Shown piece by piece: positions 48,819 to 56,695 of a stretch of 64,000 bases of DNA. This stretch comes from an uncultured Lachnoclostridium sp. (GTDB taxonomy: Bacteria > Bacillota > Clostridia > Lachnospirales > Lachnospiraceae). Location: positions 62,001-126,000 of the forward strand of contig CAOJBY010000007.1 of NCBI GenBank assembly GCA_948330435.1, given 5' to 3'. Position numbers and translations under genes: made by a program. The notes beneath the pieces are model-generated. The model had not been told where the DNA came from, did no database searches, and worked only from the letters and a program-made list of their open reading frames with translations. Numbering within the stretch: position 1 is the stretch's first letter; every line of letters starts with the position of its first letter.

Positions 48819-49493
48819 ATGGAACCGGAGGAAATTAAAAAGCTGATTCATACCTATCCGATTATCAGGGGATGGATTCAGGAGCTACCGGAGGCATTGA
48901 TGTATCGTTGCCGTCTGGGTTATCCTCTTCGGGGACAGAGCCTCTTCTGTAGAGGTGATGAAATGCAGAAAGTCTATATTGTGTGCAAGGGAAGTGTGAT
49001 AATTACCAGCAGCAATATCAACGGCAATGAGATGGGGGTTGTAGTAGTTCCGGAAGGGGCCTCGGTGGGGGAGATGGAAGCGATGATGGGGCTTCCGCAT
49101 TTGGTTTACAGTGCAAAGGCCCTGACGGACTGTACGCTTTTGGAGATTCCACTGGGAAGCTTTAAACGATGGATTGATGTAAATCATTCTTTCTGTAAAC
49201 GGCTGGCTATGGAACTTAGCAGAAAACTCTATAGTTCTTCAGTCTCTACGGTTCATTATCAGAGTTGGCCCGCTCAGACACGTTTGAAGTTGTTTCTGAT
49301 TGATTGCGGAGAGGGAAAAGTTTTGGAAACGCGGGAGAAACTTGCTGAATTTTGCGGGGTAAGCACACGTACGATCAACCGTTCTGTAAATTCTCTGAAA
49401 GCAGAAGGATATCTTGACCTTGTTAAGCGGAAGATATTACTGAACAAGGAACATATCCGGAAGCTGACGGAGAGCATAGCGAAAGAGATTTGA
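48819..49493 (+). CDS. Crp/Fnr-family transcription regulator
   Basis: A 224-residue regulator. The cyclic-nucleotide-binding-like beta roll is about residues 15-120 (LFCRGDEMQKVYIVCKGSV). The long dimer helix follows, then a Crp-type winged helix with recognition segment LAEFCGVSTRTINRSVNSL. The phosphate-binding cassette of true cAMP receptors (G-E-x-x-x-R-S/T) is not conserved: GASVGEMEAMMG is present instead, so another ligand is likely. No Fnr-like N-terminal Cys cluster. AGGAGGATG site. It stands upstream of the nucleoside operon in the same direction, 71 bases away, and may regulate it. Confidence 0.92.
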   Translation: MEPEEIKKLIHTYPIIRGWIQELPEALMYRCRLGYPLRGQSLFCRGDEMQKVYIVCKGSVIITSSNINGNEMGVVVVPEGASVGEMEAMMGLPHLVYSAKALTDCTLLEIPLGSFKRWIDVNHSFCKRLAMELSRKLYSSSVSTVHYQSWPAQTRLKLFLIDCGEGKVLETREKLAEFCGVSTRTINRSVNSLKAEGYLDLVKRKILLNKEHIRKLTESIAKEI

Positions 49494-49564
49494 CAGGATA
49501 GAGCATCGGGAGGCAAAGCGCGCGGCTTTTCGGTTCACTATAAACATTTTACCAGGAGGTAACT

Positions 49565-50512
49565 ATGAGAAAAATAATTATGGATTGTGATCCGGGTCAT
49601 GATGATGCGATTGCACTGCTGCTTGCTTCCCGTTCGGATGATTTGAAGATTCTGGGAGTTACAACAGTGGCCGGAAACAGTGAGTTGGAGAATACAACCA
49701 GAAATGCCAGAAAGATTTTAGACTATGCAGATGTTACAGATGTGGATGTCTATCCGGGATGTGAGAAACCCATGATGCGTTCTCTGTACCGGCTGACCGG
49801 TGCTATTATCCACGGAGAGGATGGTCTTGGGGGGCCGAAGATTCCGGATCCCATAACTCCGGTGAAAGAGGAGCATGGTGTGGACTTCATGATCCGTACG
49901 CTTCGGGAAAGTGATGAGAAGATTACATTGATTCCCACCGGTCCCCTGACCAATATTGCTATGGCTCTAATCAAGGCACCTGATATCAAAGAGAAGATTG
50001 ATCGGATCATAATCATGGGTGGGGCGGTTATGGATCCGGGCAATATTACTTCTGCTGCGGAGTTTAACATCTATGTAGACCCGGAGGCCGCAAAGATTGT
50101 ATTTGCCAGTGGATGCAATATCTATCTCAATACGCTGGATGTTTCTATGAAAGCTGTTTTTTATGAGGAGGATATCGAGGCGCTTCGTGCTCAGGGGGAT
50201 AAAGTAAGTGACATCGTAGCACAGCTTTTGGACTTCTTTGCGTCTACCCATGTAAAACATTTTGGGTTTAAGGCCTGTCCGATTCATGATGCACTCTGTG
50301 TAGGTGTTTTGATAGATGAGAATCTGATCGAATACCAGAAGACATTCCTGGATATCTCTGTTCAGGATCCCCTGACCCTTGGTGAGACAGTGGCAGATCT
50401 GTGGGGGATTACGGGAAATGAGCCAAACTGCTATATTTCCACCAAAGTGGATCAGAAATTATTTGTAAAAATGATACAGGAACATATGAAGAAACCGTAT
50501 CATGCAAAATGA
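49565..50512 (+). CDS. Inosine/uridine-preferring nucleoside hydrolase
   Basis: A 315-residue enzyme that hydrolyses ribonucleosides to base plus ribose. The Ca2+ site is DCDPGHDDAIA at the N-terminus (Asp8 to Asp13 region), with the later LIPTGPLTNIAMAL and IIMGGAV, and AEFNIYVDPEAAKIVF, all diagnostic of the IunH family. CPIHDALCVG carries the active-site His/Asp. ACCAGGAGG ribosome binding site. First enzyme gene of the nucleoside cluster; the BMP transporter genes follow. Confidence 0.95.
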   Translation: MRKIIMDCDPGHDDAIALLLASRSDDLKILGVTTVAGNSELENTTRNARKILDYADVTDVDVYPGCEKPMMRSLYRLTGAIIHGEDGLGGPKIPDPITPVKEEHGVDFMIRTLRESDEKITLIPTGPLTNIAMALIKAPDIKEKIDRIIIMGGAVMDPGNITSAAEFNIYVDPEAAKIVFASGCNIYLNTLDVSMKAVFYEEDIEALRAQGDKVSDIVAQLLDFFASTHVKHFGFKACPIHDALCVGVLIDENLIEYQKTFLDISVQDPLTLGETVADLWGITGNEPNCYISTKVDQKLFVKMIQEHMKKPYHAK

Positions 50513-50557
50513 GGAACTTAATAAATGAAGAATACATAGTAAAGGAGGAAAAATACT

Positions 50558-51733
50558 ATGAAAAGGTTACTGGCATTGATGCTTTCGGTGTGTATGATGG
50601 CAGCGGCACTGTCTGGCTGCGGAAAGAAAGAGGAGCCTTTGGAGACCCCGGATTCTCAGACAGAAGACCAAGGTGAAGAACCGGCAGAGGAGCCGGCGGC
50701 GGAAGGAGAAGCAAATGGGGAGCTTCCGAAAGTTGTCTGTTTGTTAAACGGCAATCTGGGAGATAAATCATTCTTTGACTCGGCCAATGCAGGCATGAAG
50801 CTGATTAAGGACGAATTGGGATGTGAGACCAATGTGATCGAGATGGGCTTTGATAATACGGTCTGGGAGACTACGCTCTACGAGGTGTCGGATCAGGACT
50901 GGGATATTATCATCGTGGGTACGTTCCAGATGCAGGAAGTTTTAGAGAAAGTGGCACTGGAGTATCCGGATAAGAAATATATCATTTTTGATTCTGCTGT
51001 GTCCTATGATAATGCAGACTATAGTAATGTTTATTCTATTTCTTTCAAACAGAATGAGGCTTCTTATCTGGCGGGAGCTTTGGCGGCTATGATTGCCGCA
51101 GATGATTCACTGCCTTTAAGCAATGGTCAAAAGATGATTAGTGTAGTGGCGGCTCTTGATATCCCTGTACTGAATGACTTTATCATGGGTTATATCCAGG
51201 GAGCGGTAGATACGGTTCCGGATACGAAAGTTTCCATTTCCTATATTGGCAATTTTGATGATACGGCGAAAGCGAAGGATCTGGCAAAAGCTCAGTTTGG
51301 TCTGGGATCTTGCGTGGCGTTCAATGTAGCGGCCCAGGCGGGACTTGGTATGATTGAGGCGGCAGGTGAGGAACAGAAATATGCCATTGGTGTAGATGCG
51401 GATCAGGCCATGGCACTGGCGGAGAGTCAGCCGGAGCAGTCTAAGGTGATTGCGACTTCAGTTATGAAGAATATCGATCAGGTATTGCTGCTCTCTGTAA
51501 AAAGGCACATTGCAGGTGAACTTCCTTATGGGCAGGAGGAGTCTCTGGGCATGGAGGAGAATGCGGTAGGCCTGGCTGTTAATGAGGTGTATGACGGAAT
51601 TGCAACTGATGAGATGAAAGCAAAGATCGAGGAACTGCAAGGAAAGATTCAGTCTGGTGAAATTAAAGTTAATTCTGCATTTACCATGACTGATGATGAA
51701 ATCAAGGAGGTAAAGGATAGCGTAGCACCGTAG
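50558..51733 (+). CDS. BMP family nucleoside-binding lipoprotein
   Basis: A 391-residue surface lipoprotein (lipobox ALSGC, Cys21) with an acidic linker (about 23-55) and a BMP/PnrA-type domain: VCLLNGNLGDKSFFDSANAG and DNTVWETTLYEVSDQDWD are the usual ligand-cleft segments, followed by SFKQNEASYLAGALAA. PnrA-type proteins bind purine nucleosides. AAAGGAGG lies upstream. Partners are the ATPase and two permeases downstream; a hairpin after its stop probably keeps it more abundant than them. Confidence 0.94.
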   Translation: MKRLLALMLSVCMMAAALSGCGKKEEPLETPDSQTEDQGEEPAEEPAAEGEANGELPKVVCLLNGNLGDKSFFDSANAGMKLIKDELGCETNVIEMGFDNTVWETTLYEVSDQDWDIIIVGTFQMQEVLEKVALEYPDKKYIIFDSAVSYDNADYSNVYSISFKQNEASYLAGALAAMIAADDSLPLSNGQKMISVVAALDIPVLNDFIMGYIQGAVDTVPDTKVSISYIGNFDDTAKAKDLAKAQFGLGSCVAFNVAAQAGLGMIEAAGEEQKYAIGVDADQAMALAESQPEQSKVIATSVMKNIDQVLLLSVKRHIAGELPYGQEESLGMEENAVGLAVNEVYDGIATDEMKAKIEELQGKIQSGEIKVNSAFTMTDDEIKEVKDSVAP

Positions 51734-51742
51734 GAGAATCAG

Positions 51743-51764
51743 GGAGGGCTGCGGCCCTCCTTGA
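51743..51764 (+). terminator. Intra-operon hairpin after the BMP gene (partial terminator)
   Basis: GGAGGGC / GCCCTCC with a TGCG loop, followed only by TTG. Probably gives partial termination or 3' stability. Confidence 0.6.
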
Positions 51765-51822
51765 ATTATGAAGTAAAAGGCCGGTTTCCATAAGAAAACG
51801 ACGGGGACCGCCGGAGGCAGAT

Positions 51823-53415
51823 ATGAGTGAAAAAATAAAAAGTGATCCATCGCCCATTCTGGAACTGGAGAATATTTCTAAGGTGTACGGAAATGGGGTG
51901 TATGCAAATAAAAATATCAGTTTTTCAGTGGCAGAGGGTGAGATTCATGCACTGGTGGGTGAAAACGGAGCCGGAAAAAGTACGCTGATGAAAGTACTGT
52001 TCGGTATGGAGAAGCCGGATCAGGGAGAAATCCGCATATGGGGAAAACCTGTGGTCTTTCATTCGCCTCAGGATGCCATGGCCATGGGGATTGGTATGGT
52101 GCATCAGCATTTCAAACTGGTAGATTCTCTCACGATTACAGAAAATGTTGCCATGGGATATGAGCCTGTAAAAAAAGGAATGATTGACAAAAAAGCGGCA
52201 GTTGCAAAAGTGGCGGAGTTCTGCAGGATTTTTGAACTGAAGGATGATCTGAATACGCCGGTTGGCAGGCTGCCAGTGGGAACCAAGCAGAAAGTAGAGA
52301 TTGTCAAGGCCATGTATCGGGGAGCAAAAGTACTGATATTGGATGAACCCACGGCAGTACTGACGCCCCAGGAGACTGAGGAACTTTTCCGACAGTTGAA
52401 GCAATTGAAAGAGCAGGGCTTTACTGTTATTTTTATCTCCCATAAATTGAGGGAGGTGAAAGAACTTTCAGATCGCATCAGTATTATGCGAAAGGGACGT
52501 ATGGTGGATACGCTTCTGACGGAGGAAGTAACGGAACAGGAGATTTCTTCTCTGATGGTAGGGAGCAGTTATACCAAGGAACTGAATAAAAAGGAGGCAG
52601 ACCCAAAAGAGGTAATTCTGAAAGTCCGGAATCTGGAGGCCCTGGATGTCAATAAGAAGAAAGTGGTGGAGAAGTTAAGCTTTACGGTTCGGGCAGGCGA
52701 GATTGTGGGAATTGCAGGTGTAGAGGGAAACGGTCAGGATGAGTTAATCCAAATGATTGCCGGTATGCGAAAGATTGACGGGGGTGACGTGGAGTTCTGC
52801 GGTCGGAATGTTAATAAGTCATCAATACAGGAAAGACGGGAATTGGGGATGACTTATATTCCCAGTGATCGGATGACCACAGGGTTGTCTGTTACCATGT
52901 CCATTCGGGAGAATTTGATTGCAACAAAGCTTAACAGAAAAGAACTCTATAAGGGCTGTCTTCTGAGCGACCGAAAAGCCATGGAACTTTCAAAAGAACT
53001 GATTAAAGAATATCTGATTAAATGTGATTCGCCGGATACAGAGGTTGAGATGCTTTCCGGAGGAAATATGCAGAAAGTAGTTGTGGCCCGTGAGTTTACG
53101 AAAGATGCCAGATTGATTATTGCCGAGCAGCCTACCCGGGGTATTGATGTAGGTGCGGAAAAGTTTATTCATGAGGAGCTGATACACAGGCGGGACGAAG
53201 ATTGTGCGGTTTTGCTTGTGTCGGCAGATCTGGAGGAACTGTATAAGCTTTCTGATACAATTCTCGTCATGTATGACGGAGAATTTTCGGCATATATAAA
53301 AAATCCCCGGGAGGTATCAGAGAAAGAACTGGGAACCTATATGTTAGGTGTTCACAGGCAGCAGCCGGAGGAGGTTAAGGAGGCTTATTATGAAGAAGAA
53401 AAATCTGTTGTTTAG
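51823..53415 (+). CDS. Nucleoside ABC transporter, double ATP-binding subunit (NupA type)
   Basis: A 530-residue fused ATPase. Domain 1: Walker A GENGAGKST, signature LPVGTKQKVEIVKA (a variant of LSGGQ common in the nucleoside subfamily), Walker B LILDEPTAVL. Domain 2: degenerate GVEGNGQDE, signature LSGGNMQKVVVARE, and IIAEQPTRGID. The closing acidic tail overlaps the following permease gene by 26 bases. ABC proteins of this architecture with two permeases take up purine/pyrimidine nucleosides. Confidence 0.94.
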   Translation: MSEKIKSDPSPILELENISKVYGNGVYANKNISFSVAEGEIHALVGENGAGKSTLMKVLFGMEKPDQGEIRIWGKPVVFHSPQDAMAMGIGMVHQHFKLVDSLTITENVAMGYEPVKKGMIDKKAAVAKVAEFCRIFELKDDLNTPVGRLPVGTKQKVEIVKAMYRGAKVLILDEPTAVLTPQETEELFRQLKQLKEQGFTVIFISHKLREVKELSDRISIMRKGRMVDTLLTEEVTEQEISSLMVGSSYTKELNKKEADPKEVILKVRNLEALDVNKKKVVEKLSFTVRAGEIVGIAGVEGNGQDELIQMIAGMRKIDGGDVEFCGRNVNKSSIQERRELGMTYIPSDRMTTGLSVTMSIRENLIATKLNRKELYKGCLLSDRKAMELSKELIKEYLIKCDSPDTEVEMLSGGNMQKVVVAREFTKDARLIIAEQPTRGIDVGAEKFIHEELIHRRDEDCAVLLVSADLEELYKLSDTILVMYDGEFSAYIKNPREVSEKELGTYMLGVHRQQPEEVKEAYYEEEKSVV

Positions 53416-54451
53416 TTCGGCGACTACTGCACTGGCAATTATCATTTCCCTGGGGATTGCACTGATGATTATTGTTTTTGTAAGTGAGGCTCCGGGTCAG
53501 GCGATCTTCTCTCTGCTTCTGGGTCCTTTACAGTCAAAGCGTCTGATTGGCTCCATCTTTACCACAGCTATCCCCATCTGTTTTACTGGGTTGGCAGTAT
53601 GCATTATGTTTCAGGCATCTATGTTTAATATGTGTGCGGAAGGCTCCTTTTTTCTGGGGTCCATTGCGGCGGCCTGGGCGGTTACCCGAGTTTCCATGCC
53701 CGGTATTTTGGGAGTCCTTTTTCCCATTTTCGTGGGTGGAGTGGTTGGGGCGGTGCTCTGCCTGATTCCGGCACTTCTGAAAGCAAAGCTGGATGCCAGT
53801 GAGATGGTATCTTCTCTGATGCTGAACTATATTTCACTGTATCTGGGACTGTATCTTTTGAATAACTTTCTGCGGGATCAGAGCTTTGGGGCGTTAGCAT
53901 CGGAAAAATTGCCGGCTTCTGCAAAGCTTGGAAAAATTATTTCCGGCACGGCTGTGCACAGTGGACTTTTTATTGCGGTGATCTTTATTATTTTGTGTTA
54001 TCTCCTGGTATTTAAGACCAGTTTGGGATATCGGATCCGGGTCTATGGACAGAATCCGGTATTTGCAAAATATACGGGAATGAAAGTAGGAGGAATTATT
54101 GTTATTTCTCAGGTTTTTGGGGGAATGATAGCCGGTGTGGGCGGTTCTGTGGAACTGCTGGGGATGTATGAGCGTTTTCAGTGGACATCCCTGCCCGGTT
54201 ATGGATGGGATGGTGTAATATTGGCCATTTTGGCCAGAAATAAGCCTCAGTATGTGCCATTGGCTGCAATTTTTCTTTCCTATCTGCGTGTGGGGGCATC
54301 CTCTATGGCATCTAATACAGATGTGCCAAAGGAACTGATTACGGTTATTCAGTCCATTATGATTATGCTGATTACAGCAGAAGCATTGCTTAAGGGCCTG
54401 AAACAGAAGAATATTATAAAGGAGGCACTTGCAAATGAAACTGCTTCTTGA
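53390..54451 (+). CDS. Nucleoside ABC transporter permease 1 (NupB type)
   Basis: A 353-residue permease with about eight to ten helices. Signatures: MFNMCAEGSFFLGSIAA and LKAKLDASEMVSSLMLNYI. The start at 53390 follows AAGGAGG with 7-nt spacing and lies inside the end of the ATPase gene; the longer frame from 53348 has no such site. Translationally coupled to both neighbours. Confidence 0.93.
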   Translation: MKKKNLLFSSATTALAIIISLGIALMIIVFVSEAPGQAIFSLLLGPLQSKRLIGSIFTTAIPICFTGLAVCIMFQASMFNMCAEGSFFLGSIAAAWAVTRVSMPGILGVLFPIFVGGVVGAVLCLIPALLKAKLDASEMVSSLMLNYISLYLGLYLLNNFLRDQSFGALASEKLPASAKLGKIISGTAVHSGLFIAVIFIILCYLLVFKTSLGYRIRVYGQNPVFAKYTGMKVGGIIVISQVFGGMIAGVGGSVELLGMYERFQWTSLPGYGWDGVILAILARNKPQYVPLAAIFLSYLRVGASSMASNTDVPKELITVIQSIMIMLITAEALLKGLKQKNIIKEALANETAS

Positions 54452-55343
54452 TATTGTTTTTTCAGCAGACTTTCTGCATTCGGTGATTCGACTGTCTACA
54501 CCCCTCCTGTTTGCGACTATGGCGGCCCTGATCTCTGACAGAGCCGGGGTGCTGAATATTGGAATCGAAGGCACAATGCTGTTTTCCGCTCTGATGGGGG
54601 TGGTGGGCAGTGCGTATCTGGGAAATGTCTGGTTGGGGGTCGGTGTAGCCATTTTGGCAGGAATTGCGTTTTCGGCTTTGATTTCTTTCTTCCACTTGAA
54701 GATGGAGACGGATATTGTACTTACGGGAATTGCCCTCAATTTGATGTCCAGTGGACTGACGATTTTTATTTTATATTTGTTAACGGGAGATAAGGGAGTA
54801 TCAACCGGACTTTCCAGTGGGACGGTTCCCAATGTAATAATTCCGATTGTTGACGGGATTCCGGTTTTGGGAGATGTTTTGTCAGGACACAGTGTTTTGA
54901 CTTATGTGGCATTTTTATTGGTAGCAGTGATTGCGGTATTTTTGAAAAGGACAAGGCTTGGTACTTATATACGTGCGGCAGGAGAGAACAGTGATTCCGT
55001 GGAAACGGCGGGTATTTCTGTAAAGAAGATTCGCCTGGAGGCACTTTTGATCTCAGGAGCTATCTCTGGCCTGGGGGGTGCGTTTATGTCTATGGCTTAT
55101 GTTTCCATGTTTACCAAAGACATGATAGCAGGAAGAGGCTTTATTGCCCTGGCGGCAGAGGCAATGGGCCATGGAACTCCGGGGCTTTCCATGTTGAGCA
55201 CCCTGTTTTTTGGTTTGGCAGATGCCCTGAGTAACAATCTGCAGCTTTTTAATCTGCCAAGTGAACTTACCAGACTGATGCCCTATGTGTTTACCATTTT
55301 TGCACTGGCGGTTTATGCCGCACGGGAAAAAAAGAAAAAATAG
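54435..55343 (+). CDS. Nucleoside ABC transporter permease 2 (NupC type)
   Basis: A 302-residue permease with about eight to nine helices and the family signature SDRAGVLNIGIEGTMLFSAL near residues 35-55, then GMETDIVLTGIALNL-like and GRGFIALAAEAMGHGTP. AAAGGAGG is 7-9 nt before the ATG at 54435; a TTG at 54429 is too close to it. Overlaps permease 1 by 17 bases. Confidence 0.93.
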   Translation: MKLLLDIVFSADFLHSVIRLSTPLLFATMAALISDRAGVLNIGIEGTMLFSALMGVVGSAYLGNVWLGVGVAILAGIAFSALISFFHLKMETDIVLTGIALNLMSSGLTIFILYLLTGDKGVSTGLSSGTVPNVIIPIVDGIPVLGDVLSGHSVLTYVAFLLVAVIAVFLKRTRLGTYIRAAGENSDSVETAGISVKKIRLEALLISGAISGLGGAFMSMAYVSMFTKDMIAGRGFIALAAEAMGHGTPGLSMLSTLFFGLADALSNNLQLFNLPSELTRLMPYVFTIFALAVYAAREKKKK

Positions 55344-55377
55344 AGACAGGTAAAGGAAAGAAAGGAGAAAGGTAATT

Positions 55378-55953
55378 ATGAAAACAGTGAAAGACAAACA
55401 GATTTTGGTAGGTGCAGATTTTGCAGGGTTTCCTTTAAAGGAGGCTGTGGTAGAGCATTTGAAGAAAAAGGGGTGGACTGTGACGGATATCGGCGTTCGT
55501 TCTGAGGATGATGAGGATAAGGAAATGTTCCATCGTATCGGATTGAAGGTTGGAGCAAAGATCTCTGAGGGTGAGTTTGAACGGGCGTTGATTTTCTGCG
55601 GTACCGGAATGGGAATTCACATTGCGGCCAGTAAGTGTCCCGGTGTACATGCGGGTGTTGTGGAGAGTGTTCCGGCAGCTCTTCGGGCTATTACTGGCAA
55701 TGGGGTAAATGTACTGTCTATGGGAGCCTTTTATGTGGCACCCCAGATGGGTAAGGATATTGCGGACGCTTATCTGTCTCACAGTCTGGGAGATGGTTAT
55801 GAGTGGTGGCCGAATTTTTATGAGTTCCATAAGCTGGCGATTGATGAACTGAATGCTTTTGATTATGAGAAGTTTAAAGCGAATGGGTTTGAGGTGGAAC
55901 GTCTGGGAGATTATCCGCTGGAGCTTATGGATAATCCGGAGGTGAATTCATAA
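55378..55953 (+). CDS. RpiB/LacA/LacB-family sugar-phosphate isomerase
   Basis: A 191-residue isomerase. ILVGADFAGFPLKEAVVEHL is the N-terminal phosphate-binding segment, and ALIFCGTGMGIHIAASKCPG holds the catalytic Cys and following loop. NGVNVLSMGA closes the core. It is about 40 residues longer than RpiB because of a C-terminal extension (EWWPNFYEFHKLAIDEL). It likely interconverts ribose 5-phosphate and ribulose 5-phosphate, or a related pair, after nucleoside hydrolysis. No ribokinase gene is in the cluster. AGAAAGGAG upstream. Confidence 0.9.
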   Translation: MKTVKDKQILVGADFAGFPLKEAVVEHLKKKGWTVTDIGVRSEDDEDKEMFHRIGLKVGAKISEGEFERALIFCGTGMGIHIAASKCPGVHAGVVESVPAALRAITGNGVNVLSMGAFYVAPQMGKDIADAYLSHSLGDGYEWWPNFYEFHKLAIDELNAFDYEKFKANGFEVERLGDYPLELMDNPEVNS

Positions 55954-55975
55954 ATTTTTTGTGACGGGGGCGGAC

Positions 55976-56074
55976 GGCATCCGCAAAAGAAGCCCGCAGA
56001 CTTTTCCATATCCGTGTTCGGACGGTTTAGAACACTTGATATGGAAAAGTCTGCGGGCTTCTTTTGCGGATGCC
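55976..56074. repeat. Perfect 37-bp inverted repeat (99-nt hairpin)
   Basis: Left arm 55976-56012 and right arm 56038-56074 are exact reverse complements over 37 bp. Inside, after a small asymmetric bulge (C against TT), six more pairs (GTGTTC/GAACAC) close a ten-base loop. A short TTTTT follows at 56078. It may be the terminator of the nucleoside operon, but it is far longer and more perfect than any other terminator here; a MITE- or REP-like element is the alternative. Confidence 0.9.
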
Positions 56075-56102
56075 TGGTTTTTAAAATTTCTTGTTTTTTC
56101 TT

Positions 56103-56132
56103 GTGACATTTTCCCTCTCTGAAAAGTATAAT
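56103..56132 (+). promoter_or_regulatory. Promoter of the ECF sigma operon
   Basis: GTGACA, 18-bp spacer, perfect TATAAT, 26 bases before the ATG. Confidence 0.65.
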
Positions 56133-56158
56133 AGATACAGGCCTGGAAGGAGGAGCAC

Positions 56159-56695
56159 ATGAATCGGGATATACAACGGAAACAGCAGATTGAAGCTCTG
56201 ATTTTGAAATATGAAAAAACGGTATATAAGCTGGCTTATTCCTATATGAAGAATAGGCAGGATACCGACGACATTTATCAGGAGGTCTTCCTGCGGTTTT
56301 TCCGGAAGAAACCAGAGTTTGAAAGCGAGGAGCATGAGAAAGCCTGGTTTATCCGAACCACGATTAATTGCTGTAAAAGTTATTTTATGTCTGGATGGGT
56401 GAAGCGAACTTGTGTCTTGGAGGAGCGAACTCTGGGTCAGGAGGACAGCTATGAGATGGAGGATCGGAGTGAGCTTTTTTATGCGGTGATGGATCTTCCT
56501 GTGAGGTACCGGACGGTGATACATCTTTTTTACTATGAGGGTTATACGGTGAAAGAGATTGCAGAGCTTCTGGATGAGAAAGTGACGACGATTACTACAC
56601 GCCTTGCCCGGGGAAGGGAGCAACTTCGTGAGGTTCTGGATGCGGAGGCAGGCAAACCTGTATCAGATTTTAGAAAAGGAGGAGTGCGGGTATGA
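56159..56695 (+). CDS. ECF-type RNA polymerase sigma factor
   Basis: A 178-residue sigma-70 family protein with only regions 2 and 4. Region 2: VYKLAYSYMKNRQDTDDIYQ (core-binding and -10 recognition). Region 4: MDLPVRYRTVIHLFYYEGYT and VKEIAELLDEKVTTITTRLA (the helix-turn-helix for the -35). GGAGGAG ribosome binding site. Its stop overlaps the start of the DUF4179 gene (ATGA), the usual pairing of sigma with its membrane anti-sigma factor. Confidence 0.94.
   Translation: MNRDIQRKQQIEALILKYEKTVYKLAYSYMKNRQDTDDIYQEVFLRFFRKKPEFESEEHEKAWFIRTTINCCKSYFMSGWVKRTCVLEERTLGQEDSYEMEDRSELFYAVMDLPVRYRTVIHLFYYEGYTVKEIAELLDEKVTTITTRLARGREQLREVLDAEAGKPVSDFRKGGVRV

Noticed and set aside
53894..54832. A 312-codon minus-strand frame
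   Set aside because: Antisense to the two nucleoside permeases, whose family motifs and ribosome binding sites are clear.
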